From assembly GCF_004027225.2 (NCBI RefSeq), contig NC_044279.2, forward strand, positions 47,640,744 to 47,704,743: a stretch of 64,000 nt of DNA, in the 5' to 3' direction. Position numbers and translations under genes: made by a program. The notes under the pieces are model-generated. The model worked only from the letters and a program-made list of their open reading frames with translations, made no database searches and had not been told where the DNA came from. How positions within the stretch are numbered: the stretch's first letter is position 1; every line of letters starts with the position of its first letter. Positions 1 to 12,840 of this stretch are shown here, piece after piece. The stretch is from Strigops habroptila. Taxonomy: Eukaryota > Chordata > Aves > Psittaciformes > Psittacidae.

Positions 1-3000
1 TTCTTTTAATAGTCAACAATATTCAAAAGGGTATAGTTAAATAGTATGGCTGGCCCTGTGCAAATTTATATCACAGTAGTGACTTATTGCTGACATTAGA
101 GAAATGCCAAGAAGACTCAAGCAGATTTTGGAAAAATACAGGCCATCATCAAAACAACTTGTAAGAAACACACTTCAAACACCTCATACTCATGACAAAT
201 TCAAGGGCAGGGAAGTGTGGCTGTTGGCCAATTCCAATGTACAGCATCCATAGTATGTGTAGTGGTCAATCCCATCCAGTTCAAAATTTCACCCTATGGA
301 AAAGCTGATGCCTAGCACCAATTTTCCTTCTCAGTATTTATGGCAGAAGCTCACTTCTGAGCTCTATTGAGAAAAACATATCAGCTATAAAACCTTCCGT
401 TGTGTGAGTTACGTGCAAGTTTCATGCTAGAGGAAAAATGTGAATACTTTGTCAAAAATGTGCATCTCTCTGCTCCAAGTTATCTGAGAAAAAAATGCTC
501 ATAATCTTTCTTTACTGTTTGAATTCCCCTCAAAAAGAACCTAAGAAAGTCCTCTTAATGGCAGTAGATGAAAAGACATTAGAATGACCAATAGCTTTTT
601 AAAAAAACTTAATTTTTTGGTTTAGAAAGTGCTCCTAAGGCACATACTGTTTTAATGATCACAGCAAATTGTAATCTTTTAAATATACTTCCTTGGAGTT
701 TTTCCTAGGAGGAAATCAGGAGCTGTAAATGATCCAAGGATAATAACTCATTACAGCAGAGGCTGGCTGCCAGGGAAGTAGGTAGCTGGACTGCCAAGAG
801 TTTGCTTGTTTTCTAGAAGACCTGCGCTGAAATGAAGCTATGTCCATGGACCCTATCATCACTGCGCGATCGGTATTCTCGAATAGCAAACATGTGAGGT
901 GGAATTTCTGACCCGTTCTGATTTTGACTCATCATTTCAGATGCAATGTGTTCAAGAGCCACCCAAGCTTTCATCGCCTAGAACAGTACCTTCTACATCA
1001 TGCACCCCATGGAAGCTGCTTCACTCTGCTGTTGCACACTTCTTGAGCCACATTTCACAGCAAAAATAATGAGAGCAAACCATGATTTCTGTGGGTGGCT
1101 TGTAAGCATGCAGGAGTTGGTCTATTCATACAAAGAGCTGACATAGCCAAATGTTAGTGCAAGGGCCTCTTCTCCACCCGAGTGGTTAATAGAGGTTATG
1201 AAGGCAGAAAAGCTTTCTTACAAGACTGGTGGCTTTTTTGTTAGGACCCAGTCATTTTAGGGTTTCCTTAACATTCTGAATTAAAATAGTTGATTTCAGA
1301 GCATGCTGTGATGTTCAGTCCTGCTCCTATGCTGCCAAAAATTTTAAAATGAACAAAAATTATTAGAGAAATGAGGTAAGCAGCATTTACTTTGCCTGTC
1401 TTAAAGCCGCTGGAGAATACTGCTGCATGTTCTGCTTTCTTATTTCAGAATGTATCCATTTCATCAAGACCCACAAAAACTATTGCAAGGCACATATCTC
1501 TTTTCTCACCACTTTGATGTGGAAATATGCATTACTGAAATGTTGCAAGGTTAGAAGCAAATTACTCTAGCTTGCAAGCCTGAAGTAGCTCTGTCCAAAT
1601 TGATACCTTATGAAAAACAAAGCAAATTCACTTAAAAAAAAAGACCAAAAAAAATCCTGGTCATCCTGAAGATATATCTATACATAAATTTCAGATACTT
1701 TTTTTGGTCTGGTCTAGGAGGGGATTTTTTTCAGTGCCTATTCAGGGAAGTAGCAGCAACCAGTTCTGTTAAACTGAAGGTCAGCTAATATTTTAAATAT
1801 AGTCATTTCCCGATGGTTTCCAGTTCCAATTGACCCTCATGTATATATCTAAACACCTTTAAAACCAGTTTCTTGTACAGCAGGTCTGTGAAGTAATTGC
1901 TAGAAAGAGAAAATAAAGTTTTTTTTAACATTACATAAAAATAAGAAATAAAATAAAACTGAAAGCTCTTAATGATGAGCTTTTTAATGAAAACTTTCAC
2001 TAAAAGTCTCTTATGACATTTCTTCTGAATACAATGAAACCTGGTCAATAGTTTTGGAAAGAAGATGTCACATATTTACTTTTTTTTTTTTTAACATCAA
2101 AAATATCTGTAAAATAAGTATATTGGGGTAGCCTATGGCCCATGTGTTGCAGCTGAGTAAGTTTCCCAGCTGTCCAAGCTGACTACAAGAAGCTGGAGGG
2201 AAAGAGCCGCAGCTCTTTCCACGCCACTTTCTCCTGAATCAGGATCCAGCCTAGACCCTGATTTCTGAGTGCCAGTCCCTGACCCATGCATTCAGCTATG
2301 GCCTACCCCAGTTGATATTGTGATGAAGGTGCTGAGAGCTGTTCTAGCAGCAAGGCATGTGCAGGACTGCTGTGAGCTACTGGTTTGTGCAGCAGTGAGT
2401 GGCTCACACATTTCATCCACCTGAGAGAGCAGACCCTGGCTCTCACGTCTGCTCACTTTATTTCTTCTAAATGGTGCAGACAGAGCTAAGCTGTTTTCCA
2501 CATGACCAAAAACTATCTAAAATCTCTGCGATTGGGAAAAAAAGTGTGCATGTAAGTGAGCTCTACCTCAACTTATGGTGATTTGACTGTGATTTGACTT
2601 GTCCATGAAACGCTAGTATCAAGGCTCCAGCATTCTGGACCCTAGCAGGCACAGGTACAGCCAAGTACAGCCCCAGACCTACATACAGCCCCACTACAGA
2701 ATGAGCTTTTCCTGTCCACTTCTTGTTCCAAATATTTTCAGAATGTTTAATTAGTCTGAATAGTTAATCAATAGAAGGCCACTGCACACAGTTGCCAAAC
2801 AGGTCACTCTGCACACTTAGATTCATGTTACCTATGTGTTTTCAGTACGTATTTGCCACTGATGGTCTAAAAGTTGCATCATGTGCCAACCCAGTGCTTG
2901 TTACAGAGACCCAGCTCCTGGACGATGCAATCCAGATGCTCACTCATTTAGGGTATGTTCACTGTGCTAAATCCAGCAGGGTTGGTAAAGAGCTGTACTT

Positions 3001-6000
3001 TCTTTGACATCTTTGTGTCTGCATCACAAACCAGAGAGTAGGCCAACTACAAGGGAAGGAGCCAGTCCATTCCCGAATGCATTGAAGTGCAAGATCCATC
3101 ACAGAGAAACTCTCAAAATCCTGGGGATAGGTTATCTGTAGACTTTAAAAGTGTGAAAGCACAAGAGATTTATCCTAGCTGGCATTGTATGGAAAAATGC
3201 AAAGATTGTTGTTTTGCTAGTTTATAATATCTCATCATTTTTCTTTAGGCTTAATTTCTAAGGACTTTTGGTGCTTTTGTAAGATGAAGATTAGAAACAT
3301 AAGACACATAAGACACACATTAGACACATAAGAATAACTTCTCCCATTCCTATTCTCAGACATTTTTAACTAGTTTCAGGAAGTTCTTCAACACAGTACC
3401 CACCCCACCCAGGGTATCATAGGTCTCACCTTTACCTTTCACTTCACTGACAGATATTAATCAAACAGACTTCAGAGCAGACACTTGAGTAGAGAGCAGA
3501 ATTTTAGCTGGCAATGAAGATTTCAACTTGAGTACAGAAAGGCATTGTGACAGAAATCTTTCACCCTAACTCACCAGCCAAATTCTTCCTGAATTAAAAA
3601 CTCCAAAGATGATCTTTTTATAGATTAAATACGCTTGTGTATCAGGAATGCACAGAGGCTGAAAAGGCAAGAGGAATAGAGATTTTCTTTTAATTTTTCT
3701 TTACACAAATCAGCTTGATTTTTTTCTCTCTAATGTTCTTTCCAAGAACACTTTTTTCAGTGACATATCAATTTGAGGTGGCTAATAGGTACATCTATTT
3801 GGTAATTTTTATCACAGTCATTTCTGGAAAGTTTCTATTTCCTCTTAAGTATTGCTTATTTCTTACATTTTCTAAAATCATTTCACACTGACAAACAGCA
3901 GGAAAAAACATCAGGAAAAGGTAGAGATATCTTACTAACATCTTAAGGCAAACTGGATGAATTGCAAGATTTTACTTAGTGTTAAAAATATTTCAGCCAC
4001 ACTTAAGGAAACAGTATATAATGTTTCATCAAAAAAAAAGATTATCATACATCTACTTATTATTTTGTTTTTCTTATTGAGGTTAACAAATGTGCATAAA
4101 TACAAACAGTTGCTGCTAATCAGCCCTTCTCCCCTCACTGATCAACACCTCATAGTAACACTGCTACACATTTTTCAACCAAAGTGTTCAAAGCATTTCA
4201 TAAAAGCATTAAAAATCGTTAACCTTATTTACGGAGAGTGCCACAGAGGCAAGGCTATGTTTGCAAAATTACTCCATAAATCTGTTACAGAGTCACGGGC
4301 AGAACTCACACCTCTCTGATCCTATCTCCCTGTCCCAGTCATTTTTTTCAGCATGAAGTAGAAAGACAGAGATGATATATGAAGCTTCACAAAATAAATC
4401 AAAGATCACCTCACCCACACTCTGTGCATCACAGATCTTCTCCTACAAACCCCAAGACTGGCAAAATAAATGTGAGTTAACTTTGGTAAAGGGGAAAAAA
4501 AATGCCTCTGAGCATTATGGTGCTGAGGTTTGTGTACAGTTGCATATGTAAAGGCTGATTTCGGAGGTGGCCGCCCAAGGCTAATTAGAATTGGAGGCAT
4601 TTATAATTATAACATTCTCTAATTACAGAAAGGATAGCAGTTCCACTTATTCATAAATGCATGGCTAATTGTTCAGTGATGATGGGAAGGAAAATAAAGA
4701 CTACGACTATTTAATGAGGTTTCTGAAAATGTACTACATTATTTAAAGTGTATCTGAGTGCAACTAAGTCTTGTTAAGTTGTCGCTTTTCCCTGCGCTTT
4801 TCATACTAGGGAAGCGTGTGTCCTTGGGCTAAGCATTGGCCATGCTAGAGGCTGGGTAGTAGCCCAAGACCTTTGCCCAGATGGAGGTGGGTAATGAGAA
4901 GCTGTGAATTGATGTCTTTATGAAAGGCTCAAAGCTTATGGTAGGCATCATGCTATCTAAGCCACAGACAAATGAAAAAAAGGGATACCTGCACATGTGA
5001 TTGAGAGTCCCAGAAGAATTTTGTTTCTCCTGATGAAGAAGTTGTTCTCCTTTGAGGAGGTGACCAGCAAGAAATGCCCAGTGCCTCAAGAACATGGAAC
5101 AGCCATCCCTGGAAGAGTTGTGCCTTCCAGAAAATGCAGGAGCACTGCATTTCAGGAGCCTCGGTCTTGTCAGTGGGGAAACTTCATTCATCACAACCTC
5201 ACACACTGCCTCGGTGCTTTTGTACCAACCAGCATGTCAGCGGGATTGTTACTTCTTTCATAACCTGATGTTAACTAAGGTCTCAGCTGTCTACCTGGAC
5301 ATATAGGCTGGCATCAAAGCCATTGATAGCCATAAGTCTGTTGCCACTCAAACAGCTGAGCATTAGTCCCCAAGTACTTTTATCTAGAAAAAACAATTGG
5401 TTGTGCTTGTACCCTCTGCCAAAAGCACACTTTGAAACCACCAGTAATCCTGACAGGGACCAAGATTGAGAGTGGGGACAAAGACATCAAGATCTGAGAC
5501 TGACAGACAGGGAGAAGTAGAAAGGAGCCGGCTACCAGGAGTTTAAGCAGCCCAGCTTACAAGAGGTAATCACATCAGAAAGGAGCAGAGAACCAGTTTT
5601 AGCTGTGGAGCTGGGGCCCAGCTCTGCTGTTAACAGCCAGCTCTGCTAAACCAGACCTCAGCAGCCTTAGCACAGCCCTCTCCCTCACTCCTTTGCACTT
5701 CAGAAATGCAGGACGTGCTGAAAGCTTCTTTCTCCAAGACTTCTGCTCTAGCAGGATATCAGTGAACTTGCACCTCATCTAGACATTAACACCCCAAGTG
5801 GACAGTGATTAGGAGAGAGTCAAGAAAATGTTGCTGTTAAGGACAATTTTTCCATGTAATACATACAGACCAGGAAGTTTCCGTGAGAGCGAATATCATC
5901 AGAACCGATGCTTGATCATCCTTTGCTGGAATATTCTTTCTAGTTATATCTGCATGGTCTTGCGTTAACAGAAATATGAGACCAGACTAAACCTTCATTT

Positions 6001-9000
6001 GTTAAAAAAATTGCACAGGCAAGCAGAGGAACAGCTAGGAACACCTTACAATGGAAATTACAGAAATATAGCACAAATGGATTTACAGTTTTCCAAGCTG
6101 GGTTAATGGGAAAAGTTATCACTTGACTGTTTTTTACATTTATCAGGATAAATTTACACAGGTTTTACATAGGCTATAACATCCAGCTGGAACATATCTA
6201 CTCATTTCAGAAACTAATTCCATTTGCAAGACAAAGGAAGAGAATAAGGTTTGAACTGACCCCTCCCCCCCCCAAGGAAAACAATACAAAAATCCCACAA
6301 CCATGTTAAGCTCCTGTGTAGAAAAGGTTCATATGTTAGTCTTGGTGCTTTGAGGTTTTTTTCAAAGTAGCCTTGAACATATGTTACTATATGTTTTATT
6401 TAAAAGAGCTTTCTTTAAAAAATCCTGACAGATACTAACTCCTTTGGACATCTGAAATACTGCTCATGAGGACTGCTTGGCTTCTTGGGAAAAAAACACC
6501 ACTTGTTTAGAGGCAAATCTGAGGTCTGATTCTTTTGAAAGGAGGGCATTAAGATACCTTGCACAGGATATGCTACAAGGCATTTTCAAAAGAAGCAGCT
6601 GGTTCCTTCCAACCTGGGCAGGAGGCAGACAGAATTTCCTTTGTTTTTAATAGATTTTAAACTAACCCTATTGTTTAGGCAAGGACCAAATGCCTGAGCA
6701 ATAGTATGTTTCGTCTATGCTACACCGTCTGCCTTTGCAAAGCTACTGCAATATTAGAAGTTTTCCTGTATGGCACTTCATGTTTTATGTATGCTGTGAT
6801 ATCTTTTTATAGTATTAACTTAAATATTTCAATACTGTCTCCAGGCTTAAAGAAAAATTCTCCCCTCTCCCACCACTTCCCATCCACAAGCAATATTATG
6901 TTCACTGGAATTCATTAACTCTAGCAGGGAGTAGGGGCTTCCTACAGCCCACTAGTAGGGTTTTTTCCTGATAGTGTGTATAGAACATAGCTTTACATTT
7001 CAGACAGACTGATGGACATAACTAAATTTCCAGCAGTGCCTTGCTGGCTGACAGATGGCAGGACAGACATTCTCTCTCATCAGGCATTTCCCATGTGTCT
7101 GATGGGAGGGAGGGAGAAATGAGCAGAAATAAAAGATTTGTCATGGAAATGCAAACAATAGATGTAAATCAACAGAAAGAGCAGAGATATGAAGTCACAG
7201 AAAACTCTAAGAGAGCAACAGAGTTAGATATCCAGGCAAATTCCAAAAAATGTTCACGTTCACTGGATTTTACTGACTTAAAAATATAGGGTCTGGAATT
7301 CAAGGTGTATCCACAGTTAAAATCAGATGTGATCATGAAATATCACTAGGTACAGCCTGCCTCTACCAAACCCCAGATTACACATCTAGGATGACAGAAA
7401 TATGCTTTAAGTGAAGAGCGAAAAAATAGCTTTCCCCATTCATACAGGGATAAGACAGAAAGTGATCAGTTTTAAACTTCAGTTGAATGAATGGAGACTA
7501 AAATGAAGGTTACCTATGGCTCAAGAAAAATTATGAACTATTCACAGATAGCTGCAACTTGCATAAATGCTTGACAACACATTCAGTGAGTCTGAGTTTA
7601 TCTTTCTACATATTTGAACACTGAAGAGCCACCAGAAGGTGCCTCAGGACAAGCTAGCAGTTTGGTTTCCAAATTTATCTGGCCTTCTTGAATAGTTCCT
7701 CTGTTTGGCCTCCAAGAGACTCCTGAAAAACCCTGTTGGAGTGAAGAGGAACCTTGACTCAAAGGAGACTGCCACATCAATGTGCACTGCCCAAATAATC
7801 AGACCACAGTTTCTCCCTTAGAGTGTTCCTTTAGATATGCAGAAGCCTTTGAAACATCAGGGATAGCACTAAAGTCTTCCTTATTCTTATTACTGCATCA
7901 GCCAAGCTTCAAAAACATCTTCCTCAGGAAAACAAAAAGAAACCAAATTCATTCTCTCTGGTTTAATCTCCCACCCTTTGTATTACAGGTGACAGACAGG
8001 CCTGACAAGAGGGATGTTTTTAAGGGCTGATGGACACAAAATGACAGACGTAAGAGACCACAAAAAAGATAAACTTTTCAATAAGTCATCAAACATCATC
8101 TCTAACACACAGTTAAAATTAGACTCCACAGAAATTTGTGGGAGTATCTAGAGCTATGCATTAACTGACTTTCTGACATAGATCATATTTTTCACTTTTT
8201 ATTACATAGCATAATCACCTCTAATAAATTAGAATGCCTGACTTGGTGAAGGTACAAGGTAAGTCATTGACTTCAGTAGTTGTTATAGTTCTTACCCCAG
8301 TACTGAGATCAACAGAAAAATTATTTTAAGCAAATTATAGTAAAAATACATATTTTGGAGTTTTTGCAATTGAACATTTTAATAACATTTGTATTGCTCT
8401 TAATATTAGCCTGGCATTTCAGAGGCAACTATGGGGGTTTTTTTCATTTCTCAAGAAAGTAATCCAATTCCACAGGAGCTGTAATTATCTACACCAAAGG
8501 GATGTAGATTATTACACATGAGAAATCAGCTAGTCCAGCGGAATTTTTTTTTAATTGAGAAGTTATAAAGGTCACAGGCACTGCAATCTGATGGAGACCA
8601 GCTTTCTTTTGTAGGTTTGCTTTCACATTCACCTTTCGAACATGAAATAGAATATTTTTTCCATGGAGAGGAAAGGTAGCTATTCTGCACGCTTTTCCTT
8701 CAGTGGGGAGCTGCTCTGTATGAACAATTAAGCCAAAAATAAATACAGTGTATTTCTATCTGGAAGCACAATCGAGTTGAACAGCAAACACATCATCAAA
8801 ACAATGGTCTTTGAAGGCTGGCATAACTCCAGAAAAAATTACAAAGCCAAGGATGTTCAGTTTTGAAATGTGTTGAACAAAGCAGAAAATAAAAACCTCT
8901 TGAATTCACATAACGGATTTGTTTGTTTTGATCTGAACTTTTTCAACCTCAACTCAAAAGCAAAGATTTGTTGGAAATAAAGTGAGGGCACAAGGGAATT

Positions 9001-9149
9001 ACAAGAAAGCAACTGAGAGGGGTCACTGATACTGTTCAGAAGAATCTTTCCAGTTATCAGGAATGAACAGAGTGGAAAAAATATATATGATCGTCTGAAA
9101 TCACTCAAGCTTCCATGTTTACCATCCATGATAAAGCCCAGGGAATATA
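1..9149. other. Gene-free AT-rich stretch
   Basis: I see no coding exon or recognisable transposon here. Open frames are short (at most about 125 codons), occur on both strands, and lack family resemblance or codon bias. Visible small-scale features are a degenerate tandem of an AGACACATA-like unit near 3294-3333, a C-rich run near 6262-6275, and a cluster of homeodomain-type TAATTA/AATTA motifs around 4575-4625. It may be intergenic or part of a long intron; the sequence alone does not decide. Confidence 0.6.
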
Positions 9150-9778
9150 TCATAGAATTGCCTAGGTTGGAAAAGACCTTTAAGATTGTCGAGTCCAACT
9201 GTTAACCCAGCCCTTCTAAGTCCACCACTAAACCATGTCCCTAAGTGCCACACCTATACATTTTCTAAATACTTCCAGTGCCCTGGGCAGCCTGTTCCAG
9301 TGCTTGACAACCGTGAATTTCTTCTTGGTGAAGAACTTCTTCCTAATATCCAATCTAAACACATACTCACACTCACCCACCCCAGTGCAGCTTGAGGCCG
9401 CTACCTCTTGTCCTGTTGCTTGGTAGTTGGGAGAAGACACTGACACTCACCTCACTCCATCCTCCTCTCAGGTAGTTATGGAGAGTGATAAGGTCCCCCC
9501 TGAGCCTTCTCTTCTTCAGACTAAACAACCCCAGGTCCCTCAGCCATTCCTCATCAGGCCTGTTCTCCGGACTCTTCATCAGCTTCATTGCGCTTCTTTG
9601 GACCCACTCCACCTGTAGTGAGTGGCCCAGAACTGAACACAGGATTCAAGATGCAGCTTCATCAGTACCAATTACTGGGGAACAATCATTGCACCAGTCC
9701 TGCTGGCCACACTATTTCTGATATAAGCCAGGAATCTATTGGTGGTCTTTGCCACCTGGGCACACTGCTGGCTCATAT
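9150..9778 (-). mobile_element. CR1 LINE, 3' part, old copy
   Basis: Read on the minus strand this is the 3' portion of a CR1 non-LTR retrotransposon. It contains the C-terminal end of the ORF2 coding region and a 3' untranslated end whose complement starts with a decayed CATAGAAT tail and the usual segment about a gene-like 'ggttggaaaagacc'. A 79-codon minus-strand frame at 9373-9612 keeps the family blocks resembling [12 protein letters not shown] and [15 protein letters not shown]. The copy is clearly more diverged than those at 35 and 40 kb, with stops and indels. It is 5' truncated around 9778, where similarity to the family stops. It cannot encode a functional protein. Confidence 0.9.
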
Positions 9779-11790
9779 ATGCAATGTATACAGAGGACCT
9801 GATTTCTCTGTAGGATGTGGGAAATGGGAATGGCTGTGAAGGGGCATTTCAGTTCTTTTGCAAAAGGAGATCAATAGTGAAAACACTGTTTTGAGCCATG
9901 TCAGGATTTGTGGGAACCTCAAATCATACACTGTTTTATAGAACTGCAAAGATAGATAATTCTGTTCTGGTAGTAAGAGGAAGGGGAAAGTTGACACACC
10001 AGTTACAAAACATGTTAGACACAACTAGGTGATAAACAGTGGGCTTATATTTACACTGAGGAGCAGAAGATGCATACTGGAGATGGTCTTGATTTTTCAT
10101 TTCCTTTGGACCAAGTGCAAAACTCACGGCAAAATTCTAGATTGGGTCCCCAGAAACTACACTTTGCCCTTGAACTCAGTGGTGTTACTAGGAGTGAATA
10201 GACATGTTTCTTTGCTTCATGTAGATCTATATCCTTGTCATTCCTGTCCTGCAGTAAAAGCCCAGAGAAAGAAGAGAGTCTTTCATTATTTTAGAGAAGA
10301 GAGCCTGGAGTCTGCATAAAATAATATTCCTAATTGATCCAAGCTCACGTTAAGATTTTAAGCATTTGGGGGTACTACATGTGCATGTAAACAGAAGATG
10401 CTCTGCACATGTACAGTGCTTCAGGCTCTCTCCTCTGCATGTGATATCAAATCTCTGGTATACACACAAGCGCACAGTTGTGAGACACAAGAGTATCAGA
10501 TTTGCGGTAGATCTGACACTTCTGGCATCCAGCTTTCGAGGCTCTTTTTATACAAGGGACTCAGGCAACGGGTGTATGGATCCTCTCCTTTGGCAGCATT
10601 TGGGCATTTCGTCACTACTCCCAGCACAGCTCTCTCTCCAGCTGCTCAACTGCTGGAAATGTAATATGAAAATAAGGGCAGTGCTGCTGGAAAAGCACTC
10701 TGCCTGACTGCTTAGTCTGCTGAGTTGGCTGGGTATTTACAGCTCTCACCACAAACAGGCACTCTCACATGGCTTTAATTTTATATCCTAATTTTAAAAC
10801 TGTACAGCTTGTAGTTCTTTAGGTAAAACATACCTGAAGAGCCTACATAACGTGGGCAATTCCTCTTCTACACCACAGTTTGCAAGCCTAGCTAGCCTGC
10901 TCAGAGCACAGCAAATTCATACCGCTTCCAGCCCAGGGAAACATGGGCATGGGGCTCTGATTTCAGCAGGAGAAAGCCTGCACCTGTTCCGTTTACCTCA
11001 TTCACGAAGGTAAAAAGACAAGTATGCAGTTACCTGCACTGGGAAACTACCAACTGCCTCAAGTCTCCAACACCTGCAATGTTGACCAGGGCTCATTTTA
11101 CCCTATCCTAGCTTCTGCATAATCTCCCATTTTCTGCTTGTTTAGACTGTAAACTACTCTGGGCAGGGAATTTGTCCTACTGAAAGTAGAATAGAGTATA
11201 AGATGAGGACTTTGGTTTCAGACAAAAGGTCTCAGCTTTAAAGTTATAAGGGCTCTGAAAGTTATAGAGTTACAGGCTACATGAGCACACACATGTGTAT
11301 AAGTGTGTGCACATATATTTACATGCATACATGCATAGAGACAGATTTGTGCATACACCTGTAATACATATTTTTTTTTTTTTACATGACAGGTATACAC
11401 AATAAGAAATTTTACTTAGATTTAGACATCTAAATCTGGATTTATCACACCTAACTTCTTTCATGAGGGAGAAATAAAATGTTCCAGCACTAAACCCTAT
11501 TCAGCAGCATTACATGATGGACTGTTTTATACTAATACCATATTTCAAAAAATGAAGCAGTCTGGAGAGAGGAAAGGTAGACTGCAATGAATCATATTCA
11601 ATTTGTAACAAAAACTGAAACAGCCCCAAGACTTTTCAGCATTATTTTGCACCTTTACTGAATCTGCTCCATTTCAAAATTCATCATAGCAGACTGTCAC
11701 TAACACTATATAGGACTGTTGGTTCAGTATTCCCATAAGAGGTAATGATTTCCAATATGATGGAGATATTCATGTGAAAATACTTTCTAC

Positions 11791-11825
<35 letters not shown>

Positions 11826-12248
11826 TGTGCATTTCACTTCAAAGACTAAAACCAGTCAGAAAACCGGGTTTCTTTATGACTGTATGTATCATTAATGGAG
11901 ACTTGCTTAGATGCTTACCAACAAAGGATGTTTCTAAGAAGCCTTGAACTAGAGGTTCCTGCTGGAAGGAGTTCAGGGCTTGGTGAAGTGCCCCCAGATG
12001 TAGAGAAGCTCTGAGGAAATCTGATTTACAAATGTGCACGTGGGAGGGGAGGGAGGAAGGAGAGAAAAATAACTTTGGAGATCAGGGAAAAGAGCCTTTT
12101 AGCTAATATTTCTGCCAAAGGCACCCCTTCTGTTCCATTGCTAACACTCCCTGTAGTGAAAAGGACCCTGGCACATTTTCTTAAAATCTAAAACAAGCAA
12201 GGTTCATGCCAGAAAAAAATGTATGTACAGGAAAGGTAAATTTCTTTC
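9779..12248. other. Gene-free stretch
   Basis: No gene or family repeat is recognised between the CR1 and the solo LTR. Overlapping short frames at 10.0-10.7 kb occupy different phases and look like chance. Near 11.28-11.37 kb there is a CA/TG-rich, ATACATGCATACATG-like low-complexity patch. A long A-run begins at 11794. Confidence 0.55.
11794..11821. repeat. Poly(A) homopolymer, 28 bp
   Basis: An uninterrupted run of 28 A. No gene-like or repeat-like body lies immediately upstream on the plus strand, and no target duplication is apparent. I read it as a simple repeat rather than the tail of a processed pseudogene. Homopolymer length is prone to sequencing error. Confidence 0.85.
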
Positions 12249-12253
12249 CCTGA
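12249..12253. repeat. Target-site duplication, left
   Basis: CCTGA, matching the right copy at 12836-12840 on the other side of the solo LTR. Confidence 0.8.
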
Positions 12254-12835
12254 TGTTGTGGTTTAACCCCAGTCAGCAACTAAGCCCCACACAGCCCCTC
12301 ACTCACTCCCCCCAGAGGGGTGGGGGAGAGAGAAGGGTAAAAGTGGGAAAACTCATGGGTTGGGATGAAGACAGATTAATAGGTAAAGGAAAAGCCACAC
12401 ATGCAAGCAAATCAAAACAAGGAATTCATTCACCAGTTCCCATCGGCAGGCAGGTGTTCAGCCATCTCCAAGAAAGCCAGGCTCCATTACACTTAGCAGT
12501 TACTTGGGAAGACAAACACCATCACCCCAAACATCCCTTTCATTCTCCCCCAGCTTTATCTGCTGAGCGTGACACCATATGGTCTGGAATATCCCTTTGT
12601 TCAGCTGGGGTCAGCTGTCCTGGCTGTGTCCCCTCTCAACTCCTTGTGCACCCCCAGGCCACTCGCTGGTGGGGTGGTGTGAAAGGCAGAAAAGGCCTTG
12701 ACTCTGTGTGAGCACTGCTCAGCAATAGCTAAAACATCCCTGTATTACCAACACTGTTTTCAGCACAAATCCAAAACAGAGCCCATACTAGCTACTATGG
12801 AGAAAATTAACTCTATCCCATCCAAATCCAGCCCA
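12254..12835 (-). mobile_element. Solo LTR of an avian endogenous retrovirus (ERVL-like)
   Basis: On the minus strand the element starts TGGGCTGGATTTGG and ends GGGTTAAACCACAACA, so the terminal dinucleotides are TG...CA. It matches the copy at 26449-27035 over its full length with scattered substitutions. Identical 5-bp direct repeats, CCTGA at 12249-12253 and 12836-12840, flank it exactly, showing an intact insertion site. No gag, pol or env coding sequence lies between two LTRs, so this is a solo LTR left by LTR-LTR recombination. Relative to the sister copy its TATA motif has become GATAAA (complement at 12555-12560) and its ATTAAA motif reads ATTAAT (12375-12380), so promoter and poly(A) signals look decayed. 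The ERVL assignment rests on the 5-bp duplication and on recall of the family; it is not checked against a library. Confidence 0.88.
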
Positions 12836-12840
12836 CCTGA
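12836..12840. repeat. Target-site duplication, right
   Basis: CCTGA, matching 12249-12253. Together the pair fixes the LTR boundaries. Confidence 0.8.

Noticed and set aside
8222..8259. Donor-like TACAAG|GTAAGT after a short ATG frame
   Set aside because: No acceptor, no coding content upstream.
11794..11821. Poly(A) run as the tail of a processed pseudogene
   Set aside because: No gene-like body or target duplication beside it.
12223..12711. Plus-strand frame of 162 codons
   Set aside because: Lies almost wholly within the antisense solo LTR; a shadow of the repeat.
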